Positions 56,663-57,862 are shown, numbered from the stretch's first letter. The stretch: DNA of 64,000 bases from Colias croceus (GCF_905220415.1 NC_059541.1:384501-448500); one strand, 5' to 3'. Notes: a model not told the origin generated them from the sequence alone. Made by a program: numbers and translations.

Positions 56663-57611
56663 GCTGTGCCGGGCGGTTGTGGGTCGGTTTCACGTGCGGA
56701 AGAAGCTGTAGGTAAAAGCATGTTACTATTTAGGTTATTCCTGCACATAAAAACAGTTTTCACGTGAAAGAGCAACGATCATGCATATAGGTACCTACAT
56801 ACTTATAAACTTTCGCTTTTATTATATTACTTAGAAGATAAAAATTCTCGTGTCACAGCTTTGTGATCTAGCTCCTCGGAAATTACTTGATCGATTTTTT
56901 TGCGTTGTTATACGTACATACCTAGTTAGTTTTAGTACATATTAAGATAGGTCCGAACTCCGAACCGAGGTGGTACTTAAACTATTTTTATAACCTCTAG
57001 TGATACGGGTGTCCTGGCAAAACAACGTTTACTGGGTCAGCTAGTTGTAATATAAAAAGTTTTTGTTTTATTTCTATTTCTAACAGGCGTGTCCACACAG
57101 AGCAGCCTCGCGAAGCGTTTTCGTCGCGAAACAGCCCGGTCAGTGTGGACGTGACTCAGCCGAGAATATTTGGATTCGCCAATTGAAAAATAATGATACC
57201 AACACTTTATACGACATTTATATGCAAATTTTGTAAACCAACGAGAGCGTTTCACATCCCGCTTCGTGGTCAGATTTTTGCAATTTTAAATCAATATTGT
57301 ATGGATTAAATGTTTGTTATAAAAATTGGTCCAATAAATGTAATTTAATGTGAATGTTAATTTCTTTATTTTTATATTTTTAAGTACAACACACAACATG
57401 AGTAGGTACCTACATAATCAAAAGGAGGTTGTGTGACATGTATGATTTTTTTTCCAAACCAAAACGTTCAACAAGTCTAAAACTTACTGATTCTAGTTTG
57501 TCCGTCAGCCACATTGGTTGCTGGTAGAGCCAGTCCATCCAGCGTGTCTTCACTGCCGATCTGATGAAGTGGTAACTCCACAGTATCCGGGGAGCCTCCT
57601 GGCCACGCCAT
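627..57611 (-). CDS. ATP8A: ATP8A-class P4-ATPase phospholipid flippase, 5' 736 codons in 14 exons (gene-level entry)
   Basis: Minus-strand gene with coding exons 57611-57488, 25484-25358, 21740-21557, 21030-20867, 5642-5445, 4999-4875, 4638-4486, 4320-4211, 3901-3728, 3276-3099, 2497-2324, 1986-1781, 1450-1319 and 785-627. They total 2208 nt, exactly 736 codons, and all GT-AG junction phases match. Motifs in order: first membrane hairpin with QQIPDVSPTG (about residues 84-145), actuator DGET (214-217), PISL in helix 4 (381-384), phosphorylated Asp434 in DKTGTLT, N-domain RKRMSV and KGAD (578-581), hinge TGDK (704-707). Known of the family: ATP8A proteins move phosphatidylserine to the cytosolic leaflet of Golgi, endosome and plasma membranes with a CDC50 beta subunit. 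They run about 1100-1200 residues, so roughly 400, including helices 5-10, lie beyond the left edge. Direct joining of exon 1 to exon 2 is inferred from phase; a cassette exon cannot be excluded. Confidence 0.93.
786..1318. other. ATP8A intron 13
   Basis: AT-rich intron. GAAGTGAAACTTCTTTGG near 1087 and AAAGAAGTTTCACTT near 1193 form an imperfect inverted pair. No gene seen. Confidence 0.5.
1319..1450 (-). CDS. ATP8A: ATP8A exon 13: N to P domain transition
   Basis: Residues 640-683. Begins DWSNTYHKASIA and ends LRLLGATAIEDKLQ, the conserved return into the phosphorylation domain. In-frame at both ends; donor GTATGT. Confidence 0.95.
1781..1986 (-). CDS. ATP8A: ATP8A exon 12: N domain with KGAD and a glycine-rich repeat
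   Basis: Residues 571-639. IKLYCKGADSVIYPRL contains the ATP-binding KGAD; FATEGLRTLVFAVAEI follows. Between them a 10-residue unit AGGGGAAPYS/A is present twice in tandem (1933-1904 then 1903-1874). Of two adjacent possible acceptors, the one at 1987 keeps the frame with exon 11. Confidence 0.95.
1874..1933 (-). repeat. In-frame 2 x 30-bp tandem duplication within ATP8A exon 12
   Basis: Two adjacent 30-base units differ only at one edge and encode AGGGGAAPYS and AGGGGAAPYA in a surface loop of the N domain. Extremely GC-rich. Confidence 0.9.
2324..2497 (-). CDS. ATP8A: ATP8A exon 11: N domain, nucleotide-binding core
   Basis: Residues 513-571. DERALVLGAASFGWVFEGRT and FTSARKRMSVIVRTPTG, including the conserved Phe and Arg/Lys of the ATP pocket. 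Very GC-rich third codon positions. Donor GTGCGT. Confidence 0.96.
2745..3015 (-). pseudogene. LINE reverse transcriptase fragment, frameshifted
   Basis: Minus-strand translation in mixed frames gives KAFDCVEHSL, VSVNGESYRGAS and a degenerate version of the GVPQG...FGPFL block, i.e. RT motifs around the fingers and palm. Frameshifts break it. It sits between ATP8A exons 11 and 10. Confidence 0.7.
3099..3276 (-). CDS. ATP8A: ATP8A exon 10: N domain, first part
   Basis: Residues 454-513. FLTMLAVCHTVIPE and YHAASP match the nucleotide-binding domain; the last G joins AC in exon 11 to complete the SPDE motif. The linker between phosphorylation site and N domain is shorter than in mammalian ATP8A1. 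Confidence 0.95.
3728..3901 (-). CDS. ATP8A: ATP8A exon 9: catalytic phosphorylation site
   Basis: Residues 396-453. AMARTSNLNEELGQVRYVF leads to DKTGTLT; Asp434 is the residue that would take the phosphate from ATP. Continues NVMDFHKCSIAE into the N domain. Donor GTATTG. Confidence 0.97.
4211..4320 (-). CDS. ATP8A: ATP8A exon 8: membrane helix 4 with PISL
   Basis: Residues 359-395. FLTFLILYNNLIPISLQVT is helix 4. PISL replaces the PEGL of cation pumps and its Ile lines the lipid path in studied flippases. Low GC for an exon, but the protein motif is clear. Donor GTAAGT, phase 0. Confidence 0.95.
4486..4638 (-). CDS. ATP8A: ATP8A exon 7: linker and membrane helix 3
   Basis: Residues 308-359. 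PLKRSSIDRQTN, then the hydrophobic helix ILMLFIILIVLSLISAAF and the luminal loop LWLHRRSNTDWYIALE. Donor GTTAGT. Confidence 0.95.
4875..4999 (-). CDS. ATP8A: ATP8A exon 6: end of the actuator domain
   Basis: Residues 266-308. PLGLEQMLQRGAMLRNTGWV and VVYTGHETKLMKNST match the family block just before helix 3. Donor GTAAGT, phase 1. Confidence 0.96.
5000..5444. other. ATP8A intron 5
   Basis: AT-rich intronic DNA with no recognisable element. Confidence 0.5.
5445..5642 (-). CDS. ATP8A: ATP8A exon 5: actuator domain with DGET
   Basis: Residues 200-266. ETSNLDGETNLK carries the dephosphorylation motif DGET; further on are QCEPPNRHLYEF and a short linker. Perfect GTAAGT donor. The intron upstream is about 15 kb. 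Confidence 0.96.
5685..5731. repeat. 17-bp inverted repeat just upstream of ATP8A exon 5
   Basis: TTTACTATATCGGTATA at 5685-5701 and its near-perfect reverse complement at 5715-5731. On the transcript this hairpin lies about 45-90 nt before the exon 5 acceptor. Confidence 0.75.
5732..6733. other. ATP8A intron 4, part
   Basis: AT-rich, no coding exon and no recognised transposon. GACGATGA near 6480 is simple low-complexity sequence. Confidence 0.5.
6734..8280. mobile_element. Foldback-type element with inverted arms of about 560-600 bp
   Basis: The left arm (about 6734-7295) and right arm (about 7680-8280) are long, near-identical inverted repeats; for example, the GC-rich stretch around 7020-7085 recurs reverse-complemented around 7900-7960. 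Ends read GGGGAATATTCATG and CATATTCCC. An AT-rich loop of about 385 bp separates the arms. No transposase, so presumably mobilised in trans. The target duplication could not be fixed. Confidence 0.8.
8281..8899. other. ATP8A intron 4, part
   Basis: AT-rich. Low-complexity GTAAACGTAAAAACGTAAGCG near 8825-8850. No gene seen. Confidence 0.5.
8900..10748. mobile_element. DNA element with GTAACGGCACCAGT ends and repeated GGACA words
   Basis: Terminal inverted repeats TAACGTAACGGCACCAGT (left) and the complement of TAAGGTAACGGCACCAGT (right). Inside, variants of CAGTTATGGACA / TGTCCATAACTGG recur near 9110, 9130, 9150, 9175, 10142, 10175, 10312, 10345, 10706 and 10723. A LINE fragment lies inside. 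Superfamily unknown; flanks suggest a TA-like target. Shares its ends with 22819-24451. Confidence 0.7.
9535..9680 (-). pseudogene. LINE ORF2 C-terminal fragment
   Basis: Minus-strand translation gives RWIDQIRAAIGGSLHEC and NREIWWNIVKRVT, the tail typical of many insect LINE polyproteins, ending at an in-frame stop. Short remnant inside the GTAACGGCACC-ended element. Confidence 0.65.
10749..13123. other. ATP8A intron 4, part
   Basis: AT-rich intronic DNA. A small GC-richer patch at about 11655-11700 (GTGCCGGCGGCCACGTTCCG) has no supporting open frame. No transposon boundaries seen. Confidence 0.5.
13124..13315 (+). mobile_element. Helitron-like element, AAAGCTGAAGAG subfamily
   Basis: Begins TATACTAATTTTATAAAGCT, contains GAACGCGCTAATCTCAGGAA and ends CACAGCTAG before T. 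Related copies at 54098-54281 and 62690-62867. Confidence 0.75.
13728..13791 (+). promoter_or_regulatory. Two CTCF-like sites 50 bp apart
   Basis: ACACTAGATGGCAC (13728-13741) and CCACTAGATGGCAC (13778-13791) lie in the same orientation; the second fits the animal CTCF core CCASYAGRKGGCRS fully and the first in all but one position. Binding is inferred from sequence only. A further inverted pair, ACAGACTTGAA / TTCAAGTCTGT, surrounds the second site. Confidence 0.4.
13850..15540. other. ATP8A intron 4, part
   Basis: AT-rich. A run of AAATAAATAAATAAATAAAA at about 15045-15065 followed by CACATTTATTGTC looks like an inverted LINE 3' tail. A 120-codon AT-rich open frame at 14104-14466 resembles nothing known. 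Confidence 0.4.
15541..16768. other. Probable unclassified repeat plus a hairpin
   Basis: The GC-rich block at about 15566-15680, followed by AAAAAGAAGGGTTATGTTTT, has the look of a dispersed lepidopteran repeat, but ends were not found. A hairpin AGCGCCTGAAA (16049-16059) / TTTCAGGCGCT (16088-16098) is perfect over 11 bp. Confidence 0.4.
16769..16870 (+). CDS. Possible Ser-rich short open frame (unsupported)
   Basis: ATG-started frame of 33 codons reading MSSTTSSSDSSSYSAARRP with GC-rich third positions in an AT-rich surround, then a stop. No splice donor inside and no recognised homologue. Could be part of a repeat. Confidence 0.15.
   Translation: MSSTTSSSDSSSYSAARRPRTDPLISFHLENSE
17223..17241 (-). 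mobile_element. Truncated Helitron-like 3' end
   Basis: CTAGCAGTCCGCCCCGG is the complement of the GGGGCGGAC...CTAG terminus seen at 52340-52355; the rest of the element is missing. Confidence 0.5.
17361..17637. mobile_element. Palindromic MITE with terminal inverted repeats of about 70 bp
   Basis: ATGTCGCAGTCGGATTGTAT at the left end matches the complement of the right end, and similarity runs through CGGCCGGCATTTTGTAATAT into the centre. The middle holds a perfect hairpin GGAGCCCCAC / GTGGGGCTCC. No coding sequence. Confidence 0.85.
17680..17835. repeat. Cluster of ACATTTCC / GGAAATGT words
   Basis: Six or more copies of TACATTTCC or its complement within about 150 bp, in both orientations, including TTCCTAGGAA palindromes. 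Probably the edge of an unclassified element. Confidence 0.5.
18090..18815. mobile_element. Possible DNA element with CGTATCGGACCGCT ends
   Basis: CGTATCGGACCGCTAC near 18104 recurs as the complement near 18791, with several GC-rich CCGTACCGC-like words between. The centre has a 28-bp perfect palindrome (18318-18345) and further ATCGATAT tracts. Exact borders not found. Confidence 0.45.
19101..19375 (+). mobile_element. AACCGACTTC-ended repeat, copy 1
   Basis: Bounded by AACAACCGACTTCAAA and TTTTGAAGTCGGTTAAAA. Same family and nearly the same length as the inverted copy at 38124-38379; both also share GTGATAACTGCGTTAAAAAC outside the inverted repeat. Common repeat type in moths; class uncertain. 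Confidence 0.75.
19592..19890 (+). mobile_element. tRNA-derived SINE
   Basis: tRNA-like head with box A AGCGGTTGGTGCAG and box B GGTTCGATCCC (19645-19655) inside a CCCGG/CCGGG stem. The body ends near CTGTGGGACTAGGTCGATTTG and an AT-rich tail. Pol III promoter inferred from the boxes. Confidence 0.85.
19755..20240. repeat. Dispersed TATATTATTATTAGTCTGTG repeat
   Basis: A word of about 20 bp recurs at about 19758, 19950, 20192 and, without its first bases, at 20220. The first copy is in the SINE body; the others lie downstream. Confidence 0.6.
20867..21030 (-). CDS. ATP8A: ATP8A exon 4: start of the actuator domain
   Basis: Residues 146-200. Begins KRHRADEETNRR directly after helix 2 and continues to QVGDV and PADLVLLAS, the conserved strand before the DGET loop. 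The exon is GC-rich against an AT-rich intron. Donor GTGAGC; phase 2, completed by C in exon 5 to give Ser. Confidence 0.95.
21031..21556. other. ATP8A intron 3
   Basis: AT-rich, no feature recognised beyond splice sites. Confidence 0.5.
21557..21740 (-). CDS. ATP8A: ATP8A exon 3: membrane helices 1 and 2
   Basis: Residues 84-145. FLFEQFRRYSNCFFLLIALL is helix 1, followed by the P4-specific luminal turn QQIPDVSPTGRW and helix 2 ending SAIKEIVEDF. The helix 1-2 turn belongs to the lipid entry region in flippases. Donor GTAAGT, phase 0. Confidence 0.95.
21741..22818. other. ATP8A intron 2, left part
   Basis: AT-rich. About 21776-21850 (AGCTGGTGGGACACTTGATG) resembles a decayed dispersed repeat that also appears at 28540-28610. 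No gene. Confidence 0.45.
22819..24451. mobile_element. DNA element with GTAACGGCACC ends and repeated GGTCGGAA words
   Basis: Left end TAACGTAACGGCACC and right end GGTGCCATTACGTTA are inverted repeats nearly identical to those of 8900-10748. Internal words are different: GGTCGGAA or its complement near 22845, 23262, 23631, 24173, 24193, 24222 and 24426. A Helitron-like fragment (23968-24142) is inserted. No transposase frame found. Confidence 0.7.
23968..24142 (-). mobile_element. Helitron-like element, minus orientation
   Basis: CTAGCGGTCCGCCCCGGCTT is the complement of the 3' hairpin and CTAG terminus seen at 52.3 kb; the rest is a degenerate body. Confidence 0.6.
24452..25357. other. 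ATP8A intron 2, right part
   Basis: AT-rich; no recognised element or exon. Confidence 0.5.
25358..25484 (-). CDS. ATP8A: ATP8A exon 2: N-terminal tail up to the STAKY segment
   Basis: Residues 42-84. It encodes an acidic stretch and then VIFINR and ISTAKY, the block before the first membrane helix of ATP8A/ATP8B proteins. The acceptor follows TTTATTCAG; the donor GTACTT is weaker than its neighbours. Starts with two bases and ends with two bases (AG), which join a T in exon 3 to make Ser. Confidence 0.9.
25485..26814. other. ATP8A intron 1, part
   Basis: AT-rich, no recognised feature. Confidence 0.5.
26815..26904 (-). CDS. Probable terminal coding exon of an unknown nested gene
   Basis: After the acceptor TTTGCAG the minus strand reads SAYVLAKVVAHFHCNYFEKL and nine more residues to a TGA. 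Third codon positions are strongly GC-rich, as in the ATP8A exons, against an AT-rich surround, which supports this frame over the two others. I do not recognise the protein. The nearest upstream coding start on this strand is 33683, but that exon ends in phase 1 and this one starts in phase 0, so at least one more exon would be needed. An alternative phase-1 reading of 75 nt could be an ATP8A cassette exon, but gives an unlikely peptide. Confidence 0.4.
   Translation of the reverse strand, partial: SAYVLAKVVAHFHCNYFEKLECGVTVRTM
26905..28600. other. ATP8A intron 1, part
   Basis: AT-rich. A CTCF-like AATAGATGGCGCTA lies at about 28286-28297, and an imperfect hairpin with arms AGTCGTAG / CTACGACT at about 28418-28458. 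No gene. Confidence 0.45.
29086..29268 (-). pseudogene. C-terminal tail of a SWIM zinc-finger transposase-like protein
   Basis: Open frame with MCKHIIKLAIRLKP, which fits the CxH half of a SWIM zinc finger, followed by a basic KTKRGRPSKSKPAL tail and stop. Such tails are known from large transposon proteins with SWIM domains; the catalytic part is missing, so this is a remnant. Assignment to a superfamily is inference. Confidence 0.5.
29393..30626. mobile_element. DNA element with TAGATAGGGAGGCGA ends, nested in the outer element
   Basis: Terminal inverted repeats TAGATAGGGAGGCGA / TCGCCTCCCTATCTA flanked by GCA on both sides (29390-29392, 30627-30629), a candidate 3-bp target duplication. 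Inside, CTCGAGCGCGTCAG recurs in this orientation on the left (about 29434, 29566, 29706) and complemented on the right (about 30167, 30306, 30436). Confidence 0.75.
30638..31276. mobile_element. hAT-type MITE filled with CAAGAC arrays
   Basis: Ends TAGTGTTGCCCAAAT and ATTTGGGCAACACTA, flanked by a perfect 8-bp duplication GTCAGGGA at 30630-30637 and 31277-31284, which is the hAT signature. Nearly all of both halves consists of CAAGAC hexamers in short tandem runs and complements. 639 bp, no coding capacity. Confidence 0.92.
31601..33583. other. ATP8A intron 1, part
   Basis: AT-rich; no recognised transposon or exon. Confidence 0.45.
33584..33683 (-). CDS. Probable first coding exon of an unknown nested gene
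   Basis: ATG at 33683 in a GGAATGG context opens MALREYVTGFFGNHNVMAPF and 13 more residues, then meets a perfect GTAAGT donor in phase 1. The reading is natural-looking with aromatic and basic residues and a weak hydrophobic stretch; I do not recognise the family. It lies antisense to nothing and inside intron 1 of ATP8A on the same strand, so it would be a nested gene or an alternative ATP8A-linked exon. Its partner may be 26815-26904. Confidence 0.4.
34000..34007. repeat. Target duplication GTTACTAC, left copy
   Basis: Perfect 8-bp match to 37037-37044, flanking the outer P-like element. Confidence 0.9.
34509..35029 (+). pseudogene. THAP zinc-finger start of a P-type transposase, inner copy (two exons)
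   Basis: Exon 34509-34573 reads MHCIVQNCRSVWTPNSGIEF and His; exon 34978-35029 continues with FPKSKIKRNICAHQGY and a stop. The C-x4-C...FHxFP pattern is the beginning of a THAP C2CH domain, as at the N-terminus of P transposases. The intron has a GC donor (CAG then GCAAGT) and TTTCAG acceptor. The downstream catalytic region is missing, so only about 38 residues remain. Confidence 0.7.
35023..35304 (-). pseudogene. P-type transposase C-terminal-like fragment, inner copy
   Basis: 93-codon frame containing FVNRGKLCFASDAVYQIV and YSDLLFKRVASTGQFQ, similar to the conserved NRGGL...P..V..IV block near the C-terminus of P/THAP9 transposases. It runs opposite to the THAP exons of the same element and ends where they end. 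No true ATG is required to be used; likely a remnant. Confidence 0.55.
35795..36076 (+). pseudogene. P-type transposase C-terminal-like fragment, outer copy
   Basis: Same 93-codon frame as 35023-35304 with only a few changes (for example LESLFL for LQSLFF), again antisense to the THAP exons of its own element. Confidence 0.55.
36070..36593 (-). pseudogene. THAP zinc-finger start, outer copy (two exons)
   Basis: Exons 36593-36529 and 36121-36070 mirror 34509-34573 and 34978-35029, with the same GC-AG intron and stop. Confidence 0.7.
37045..38123. other. ATP8A intron 1, part
   Basis: AT-rich. No element boundaries seen. Confidence 0.45.
38124..38379 (-). mobile_element. AACCGACTTC-ended repeat, copy 2 (inverted)
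   Basis: Same repeat as 19101-19375 in the opposite orientation, with a slightly degraded left end (AACAGACTTC). Confidence 0.75.
38390..38812 (-). pseudogene. Fragment of a repeat-associated insect protein
   Basis: Continuous frame reading PKLSEAKVKAWVLVGPQIRQ, LLNRTQKASWNSFKTVVSGF, HMLHAHLDKFKNNM, EEQGERFHQDIMNFEQR and MMGDYIWGLL to a stop. The sequence is well ordered and I recall very similar segments in many uncharacterised arthropod proteins that look transposon-derived, but I cannot name the family. The start is missing; upstream is an A/T homopolymer run. Confidence 0.6.
39026..40030 (+). CDS. LINE ORF1 with PHD remnant, coiled coil and FP25K-like C-terminus
   Basis: The start of the frame is probably not original: only the end of a PHD finger (GNCTVGDES...WICPECQ) remains. 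Then a Ser/Lys-rich linker, a coiled coil of about 100 residues (RLLRETVLTF...LEAKQRENVELK), and a C-terminal domain with RRPLIIRFTRKIVRDLF, LTREKRQLFRDTRRAA and KNGSIYIRKR, which resembles the domain of baculovirus FP25K found in several lepidopteran LINE ORF1 proteins. Expected role: RNA binding in the retrotransposition particle. Confidence 0.75.
   Translation: MLLLCNAIAYYFYVRFHILCIGNCTVGDESDTQWICPECQVLGKKGGDNSTTPARSNAVIENSRKRKKVEHLNSPLTQASIETSNYSSDVQVLTEEIRLLRETVLTFKNDMASFVSSLALCEKNLEDIKAVHSSKIQELEAKQRENVELKSTINSLRQELDFRSQAFLINELEVIGIEEESSENPIHLAMTTANKIGVNITENDLDSVTRAGPRHHSKDSNSDSNYPAQRRPLIIRFTRKIVRDLFLKAGRSRRTLHSKDIVGHGPERKVYVNERLTREKRQLFRDTRRAASDANFKYCWIKNGSIYIRKRTGSPAIKIQSSDDLLRMPFHSAN
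40304..43252 (+). CDS. LINE ORF2: AP endonuclease and reverse transcriptase
   Basis: Intact 982-codon frame. Endonuclease: LCSNIRSLNKN near residue 40, TECWLP, GDINIDILD, and SDVTDHDLI near residue 235. Reverse transcriptase: YRPISLLSTFSKILE, FLDLKKAFDTV, GVPQGSILGP and the catalytic YADD around residues 695-698; a C-terminal region of about 250 residues follows. No stop or frameshift seen, so the enzyme could be active if expressed. It nicks target DNA and copies the LINE RNA at the nick. Confidence 0.92.
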   Translation: MALLDIIGEIDNSNSIVCHNITSPEHSSQILSKYNIRILCSNIRSLNKNFLPFQVSLKRFSVSFDVIVFTECWLPLATVIPQMDGYTSYCTTKHKTKAGGVVVYIRDTWMATVTELSIEESECLSVVIPDWNTHLIAIYRSPSLNTKTFLESISGVLKDIKGFTCKIITGDINIDILDSSRTYDLSSEYLSRMAELGYLSAINMPTHNKTCLDHFFVQTEYTGESIVCTSDVTDHDLIILGILSSHKNTAKRKKLRQKVDVDGIINDLKESNWCEILKSDCVTEATNIFMTTITNSVKSHIQTTHISRRKNNLQNWMTPGLIRCSQTKDRLHLLSRLDPNNQQKRLIFTRYRNFYITLLRKLKDAYDSKILLEAENKPRTFWKQIKSVTGTVKNRKDPVGLLNLERNPLLSLNTCNRYFSSIGQSLASATLNKFNETEISLASKVTLKSSPVNSFFFEPADCHEIRSIIQSLSNSSSPGYDGLNNSLIKAIAPYILEPLIAIINLSMAKGVFPEPWKTAIITPIHKEGSRSDPCNYRPISLLSTFSKILERCVSKRLIKYLESNKLLADTQFGFRKAKSTEDAVSHLTNLVSSHLDKGKACVGVFLDLKKAFDTVSTPILLRKLECMGIRGCALDWFQSYLTNRTQQLKIDSFLSRSEHVSFGVPQGSILGPTLFLAYINDLLSLSIDQGDMICYADDTALVFHGSTWKNCITAAERGLAKVAIWLNNNLLTLNTQKTKFLRFHKTVRSAPKDNTPLFIHTCAISSSAEVTGCCSCVSIEVSHDTKYLGVIIDERFSFRPHINATAKRSRKLIYIMKNLRNKVSLNILMRIYKVLCQPIITYCVSIWGSAPSSALITLERAQRSVLKVMLKRPFLYPTSTLYSECKVLSVRRLFILNSVLRINKATASTQDSHSRRNNLSLPRLKTSFAKRAPNYMWPLLHNKIIRHLNLSKNTCITKDMLTKLLLSWDYAKTEQFVRLQLF
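43701..44120. other. ATP8A intron 1, part
   Basis: Directly after the LINE tail lies a palindromic ACGTTACGTGTACGTAACGT (43713-43732). Otherwise AT-rich. Confidence 0.5.
44121..44323. mobile_element. Two tRNA-like SINE heads in inverted orientation
   Basis: 44121-44226 (minus) has box A TGGCTGAGTTGGTTAGGC and box B GGTTCGAGTCCC. 44247-44323 (plus) repeats the second half. The arms, about 75 bp each, are near-perfect inverses. The acceptor-like ends of the minus copy pair (TCACAAG with CTCGTGA), but the anticodon arm has extra bases, so this is a tRNA-derived SINE and not a working tRNA gene. Confidence 0.7.
44370..44557 (-). mobile_element. tRNA-derived SINE
   Basis: The complement has GGCTCAGTGGTGAAGACCT (box A) and GGTTCGAACTTC (box B), and the other end carries GACATGCCGGTTCCCTCATG, a body typical of a widespread lepidopteran SINE. 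A 20-bp internal duplication (GAGGTCTTCAC... / AAGGTCTTCACC) is present. Confidence 0.75.
44558..45823. other. ATP8A intron 1, part
   Basis: AT-rich, no recognised feature. Confidence 0.45.
45824..46042 (-). mobile_element. Helitron-like (Lep1-type) element, minus orientation
   Basis: CTAGCTTACCGCCCGCGGCT at the left is the 3' end with its hairpin, and TTTATAATATTACCAGGA at the right the complement of the TC-start. Confidence 0.8.
46587..46799 (-). CDS. Possible small single-pass membrane protein or last exon, unknown
   Basis: From an ATG preceded by an in-frame stop, 70 codons: a polar half with GYHVHLDHQSRARSP, then MLVQILIMMYIATCLLFYVA as a clear membrane segment and a short tail VIDFYFTAL. 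Third positions are GC-rich, like host exons here, in an AT-rich surround. No family recognised. It could be one exon or the end of a spliced message entered near the AG at about 46768. About 60 bp further, TTGCAG ... GGTGAG (46528-46499) could enclose a 28-nt exon, but no consistent frame links them. Confidence 0.4.
   Translation of the reverse strand: MNTLHLWGFTRLSGESAPSITAGYHVHLDHQSRARSPAVTMLVQILIMMYIATCLLFYVAHVIDFYFTAL
47386..47551 (+). mobile_element. Degenerate Helitron-like element
   Basis: Body AAGTAACTGTCTGTCTG..., GAAATTTGGCACCGAC, and end ACCACGGGCGAAGCTGGGTC; the terminal CTAG has decayed to CTAA. Confidence 0.65.
47829..47865 (+). repeat. (GAAA)n microsatellite, imperfect
   Basis: AAAGAAAGAAAAGAAAGAAG-type run next to the maT element. 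Confidence 0.9.
47894..49200 (+). mobile_element. maT-type mariner element, inactive
   Basis: Terminal inverted repeats of about 25 bp, ACTAGTCTGGTCATAAGTTC and its complement, flanked by TA on both sides. 1307 bp, the usual size of a mariner. Encloses the transposase pseudogene at 48036-49076. Confidence 0.93.
48036..49076 (+). pseudogene. maT (DD37D) transposase pseudogene
   Basis: Reads through several stops: an early TAG right after the first ATG, stops before NLQI, a stop after MLKNQH (48761) and another after GYKIW. The intact part 48198-48761 holds the helix-turn-helix region and LFSDENFFT with the first Asp. After the stop come QQDSAPAHKAK (second Asp) and DWSSSNPDLNPLGY, where Gly replaces the third catalytic Asp, 37 residues after the second, a spacing typical of maT. 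Confidence 0.9.
49346..49493 (+). mobile_element. LINE 3' end with (TAAA)n tail
   Basis: AAAAGGTTGCCTGGCAGAGATCG-type start, GCGATAAGGCCGCCTAT, then a T-rich stretch and AATAAATAAATAAATAAAT. This 3' end is common in insect genomes; no coding part is left. Confidence 0.65.
49553..49820 (+). mobile_element. Second LINE 3' end with (TTTC)n tail
   Basis: GC-richer UTR with a hairpin GCCTCTCC / GGAGAGGC at about 49613-49640 and a terminal TTTCTTTCTTTCTTTC run. No ORF remains. Confidence 0.55.
49860..51016. mobile_element. piggyBac-like MITE
   Basis: TTAA on both sides (49856-49859, 51017-51020) and terminal repeats CACGTTAGCTGCG / CGCAGTGAACGTG. Internally the word CCTCGTGCCGCACTGAAC and its complement CAGTGCGGAACGAGGT recur at about 50065, 50095, 50125, 50140, 50722 and 50920. 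No transposase. Confidence 0.8.
51021..51726. other. ATP8A intron 1, part
   Basis: AT-rich, no recognised feature. Confidence 0.45.
51727..51960 (+). mobile_element. Helitron-like (Lep1-type) element, well preserved
   Basis: A|TCCATACTAATATTATAAA at the start, a TCTG tract, the hairpin GCGCGGGCGAAGCCGCGGGC and ACCTAG|T at the end: the TC/CTRR rule with insertion between A and T. Confidence 0.88.
52177..52355 (+). mobile_element. Helitron-like element, GGGGCGGACCACTAG subfamily
   Basis: Same 5' half as 51727-51960 but with a different 3' part, TGCGAAATATGTACCACGGG, ending GACCACTAG before T. Confidence 0.85.
52356..54097. other. ATP8A intron 1, part
   Basis: AT-rich. Two blocks with TGACGTCACG (about 52606 and 52978) flank a CCACGAATACGTGG palindrome (52740-52753); they may be ends of an unrecognised element. 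No gene. Confidence 0.4.
54098..54281 (+). mobile_element. Helitron-like element, AAAGCTGAAGAG subfamily
   Basis: A|TCTATACTAATATTATAAAG to GGAGCACAGCTAG|T. Close relative of 62690-62867. Confidence 0.85.
54325..54648 (+). pseudogene. LINE reverse transcriptase, palm region (first part)
   Basis: GVPTGSVFGPVGYIM, then CMYADDMCLLLAGNDTAVM with the catalytic YADD, and ILNIQKTKCLYIY. Truncated at the left; interrupted after GHTY by the element at 54650-55603 and continued at 55604. Confidence 0.8.
54830..55085 (-). pseudogene. LINE RT fragment captured inside the long-TIR element
   Basis: Minus-strand frame reading ITCGIPQGSILGPLLFLIYI and LTLYADDTCLFYFGPSIHDM, the RT motifs around the active site, open for about 80 codons and ending at a stop. 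Distinct from the LINE that the element interrupts. Confidence 0.85.
55110..55130. repeat. (AT)n microsatellite
   Basis: About ten uninterrupted TA units. Confidence 0.95.
55604..56252 (+). pseudogene. LINE reverse transcriptase, C-terminal part (second part)
   Basis: Open from HNNKTNCVCSKLDVVDNI through IKYLGLTIDKHFNW, the usual block after the palm, to KLKKYILSNI and a stop at 56252. Continues the frame broken at 54648. The 3' UTR resumes at about 56410. Confidence 0.8.
56255..56405 (-). mobile_element. Helitron-like element inserted at the LINE stop codon
   Basis: CTAGCTTTCCGCCCGCGGCT marks its 3' end two bases after the LINE stop codon; the body is a different subfamily from the others. 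Confidence 0.7.
56410..56660 (+). mobile_element. 3' UTR and poly(A) tail of the interrupted LINE
   Basis: Hairpin CGCCAACAAACTGT / ACAGTTTGGCG at about 56548-56584, then AATAAATAAATAAAAA and a run of more than 20 A. Confidence 0.65.
56830..57044 (+). mobile_element. Helitron-like element of another subfamily
   Basis: Starts near AAAATTCTCGTGTCACAG and ends ACTGGGTCAGCTAG|T; CTCCTCGGAAATTACTTGAT is typical of this lepidopteran repeat. Confidence 0.6.
57090..57290. repeat. Unclassified dispersed repeat
   Basis: GTGTCCACACAGAG and GTCAGTGTGGACGTGA form an inverted pair about 65 bp apart, followed by AT-rich sequence and GAGAGCGTTTCACATCCCGC. Confidence 0.4.
57488..57611 (-). CDS. ATP8A: ATP8A exon 1: initiator ATG and cytosolic N-terminus
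   Basis: Codons 1-41 plus one base. The reading starts MAWPGGSPDTVELP and is acidic and Ser/Thr-containing, as expected for the poorly conserved cytosolic tail before helix 1. It ends at a perfect GTAAGT donor in phase 1, which fits the exon at 25484. An out-of-frame ATG lies ten bases upstream of the chosen one, in a CA/TG-rich leader. The sequence matches no motif by itself; the call rests on phase, donor and order. Confidence 0.7.
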
Positions 57612-57779
57612 CACTCACCATCACACACTCACACACGTTTGTTTACACACGCACTTGTTCACACATTTCTATGTGTGTTTAACACAAAGACACGATAAGG
57701 ATATGTATTTGAACACAATGTAGCACCCATCAAGTCTTATACGTCCAAATATTCAATCAATGATTAATTTAATCCTCAT

Positions 57780-57862
57780 CCATCCTTTTCGGTAATAGAA
57801 TCCGCGGTCTTTATGCAATATTCAGGACACTTAACCACTGTGCCAACCGGATCACCACGATT
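57780..57862 (-). mobile_element. SINE remnant, tRNA-like head
   Basis: The complement reads GGTTGGCACAGTGGTTAAGTG (box A) and GCGGATTCTATTACC (a decayed box B). Confidence 0.6.
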
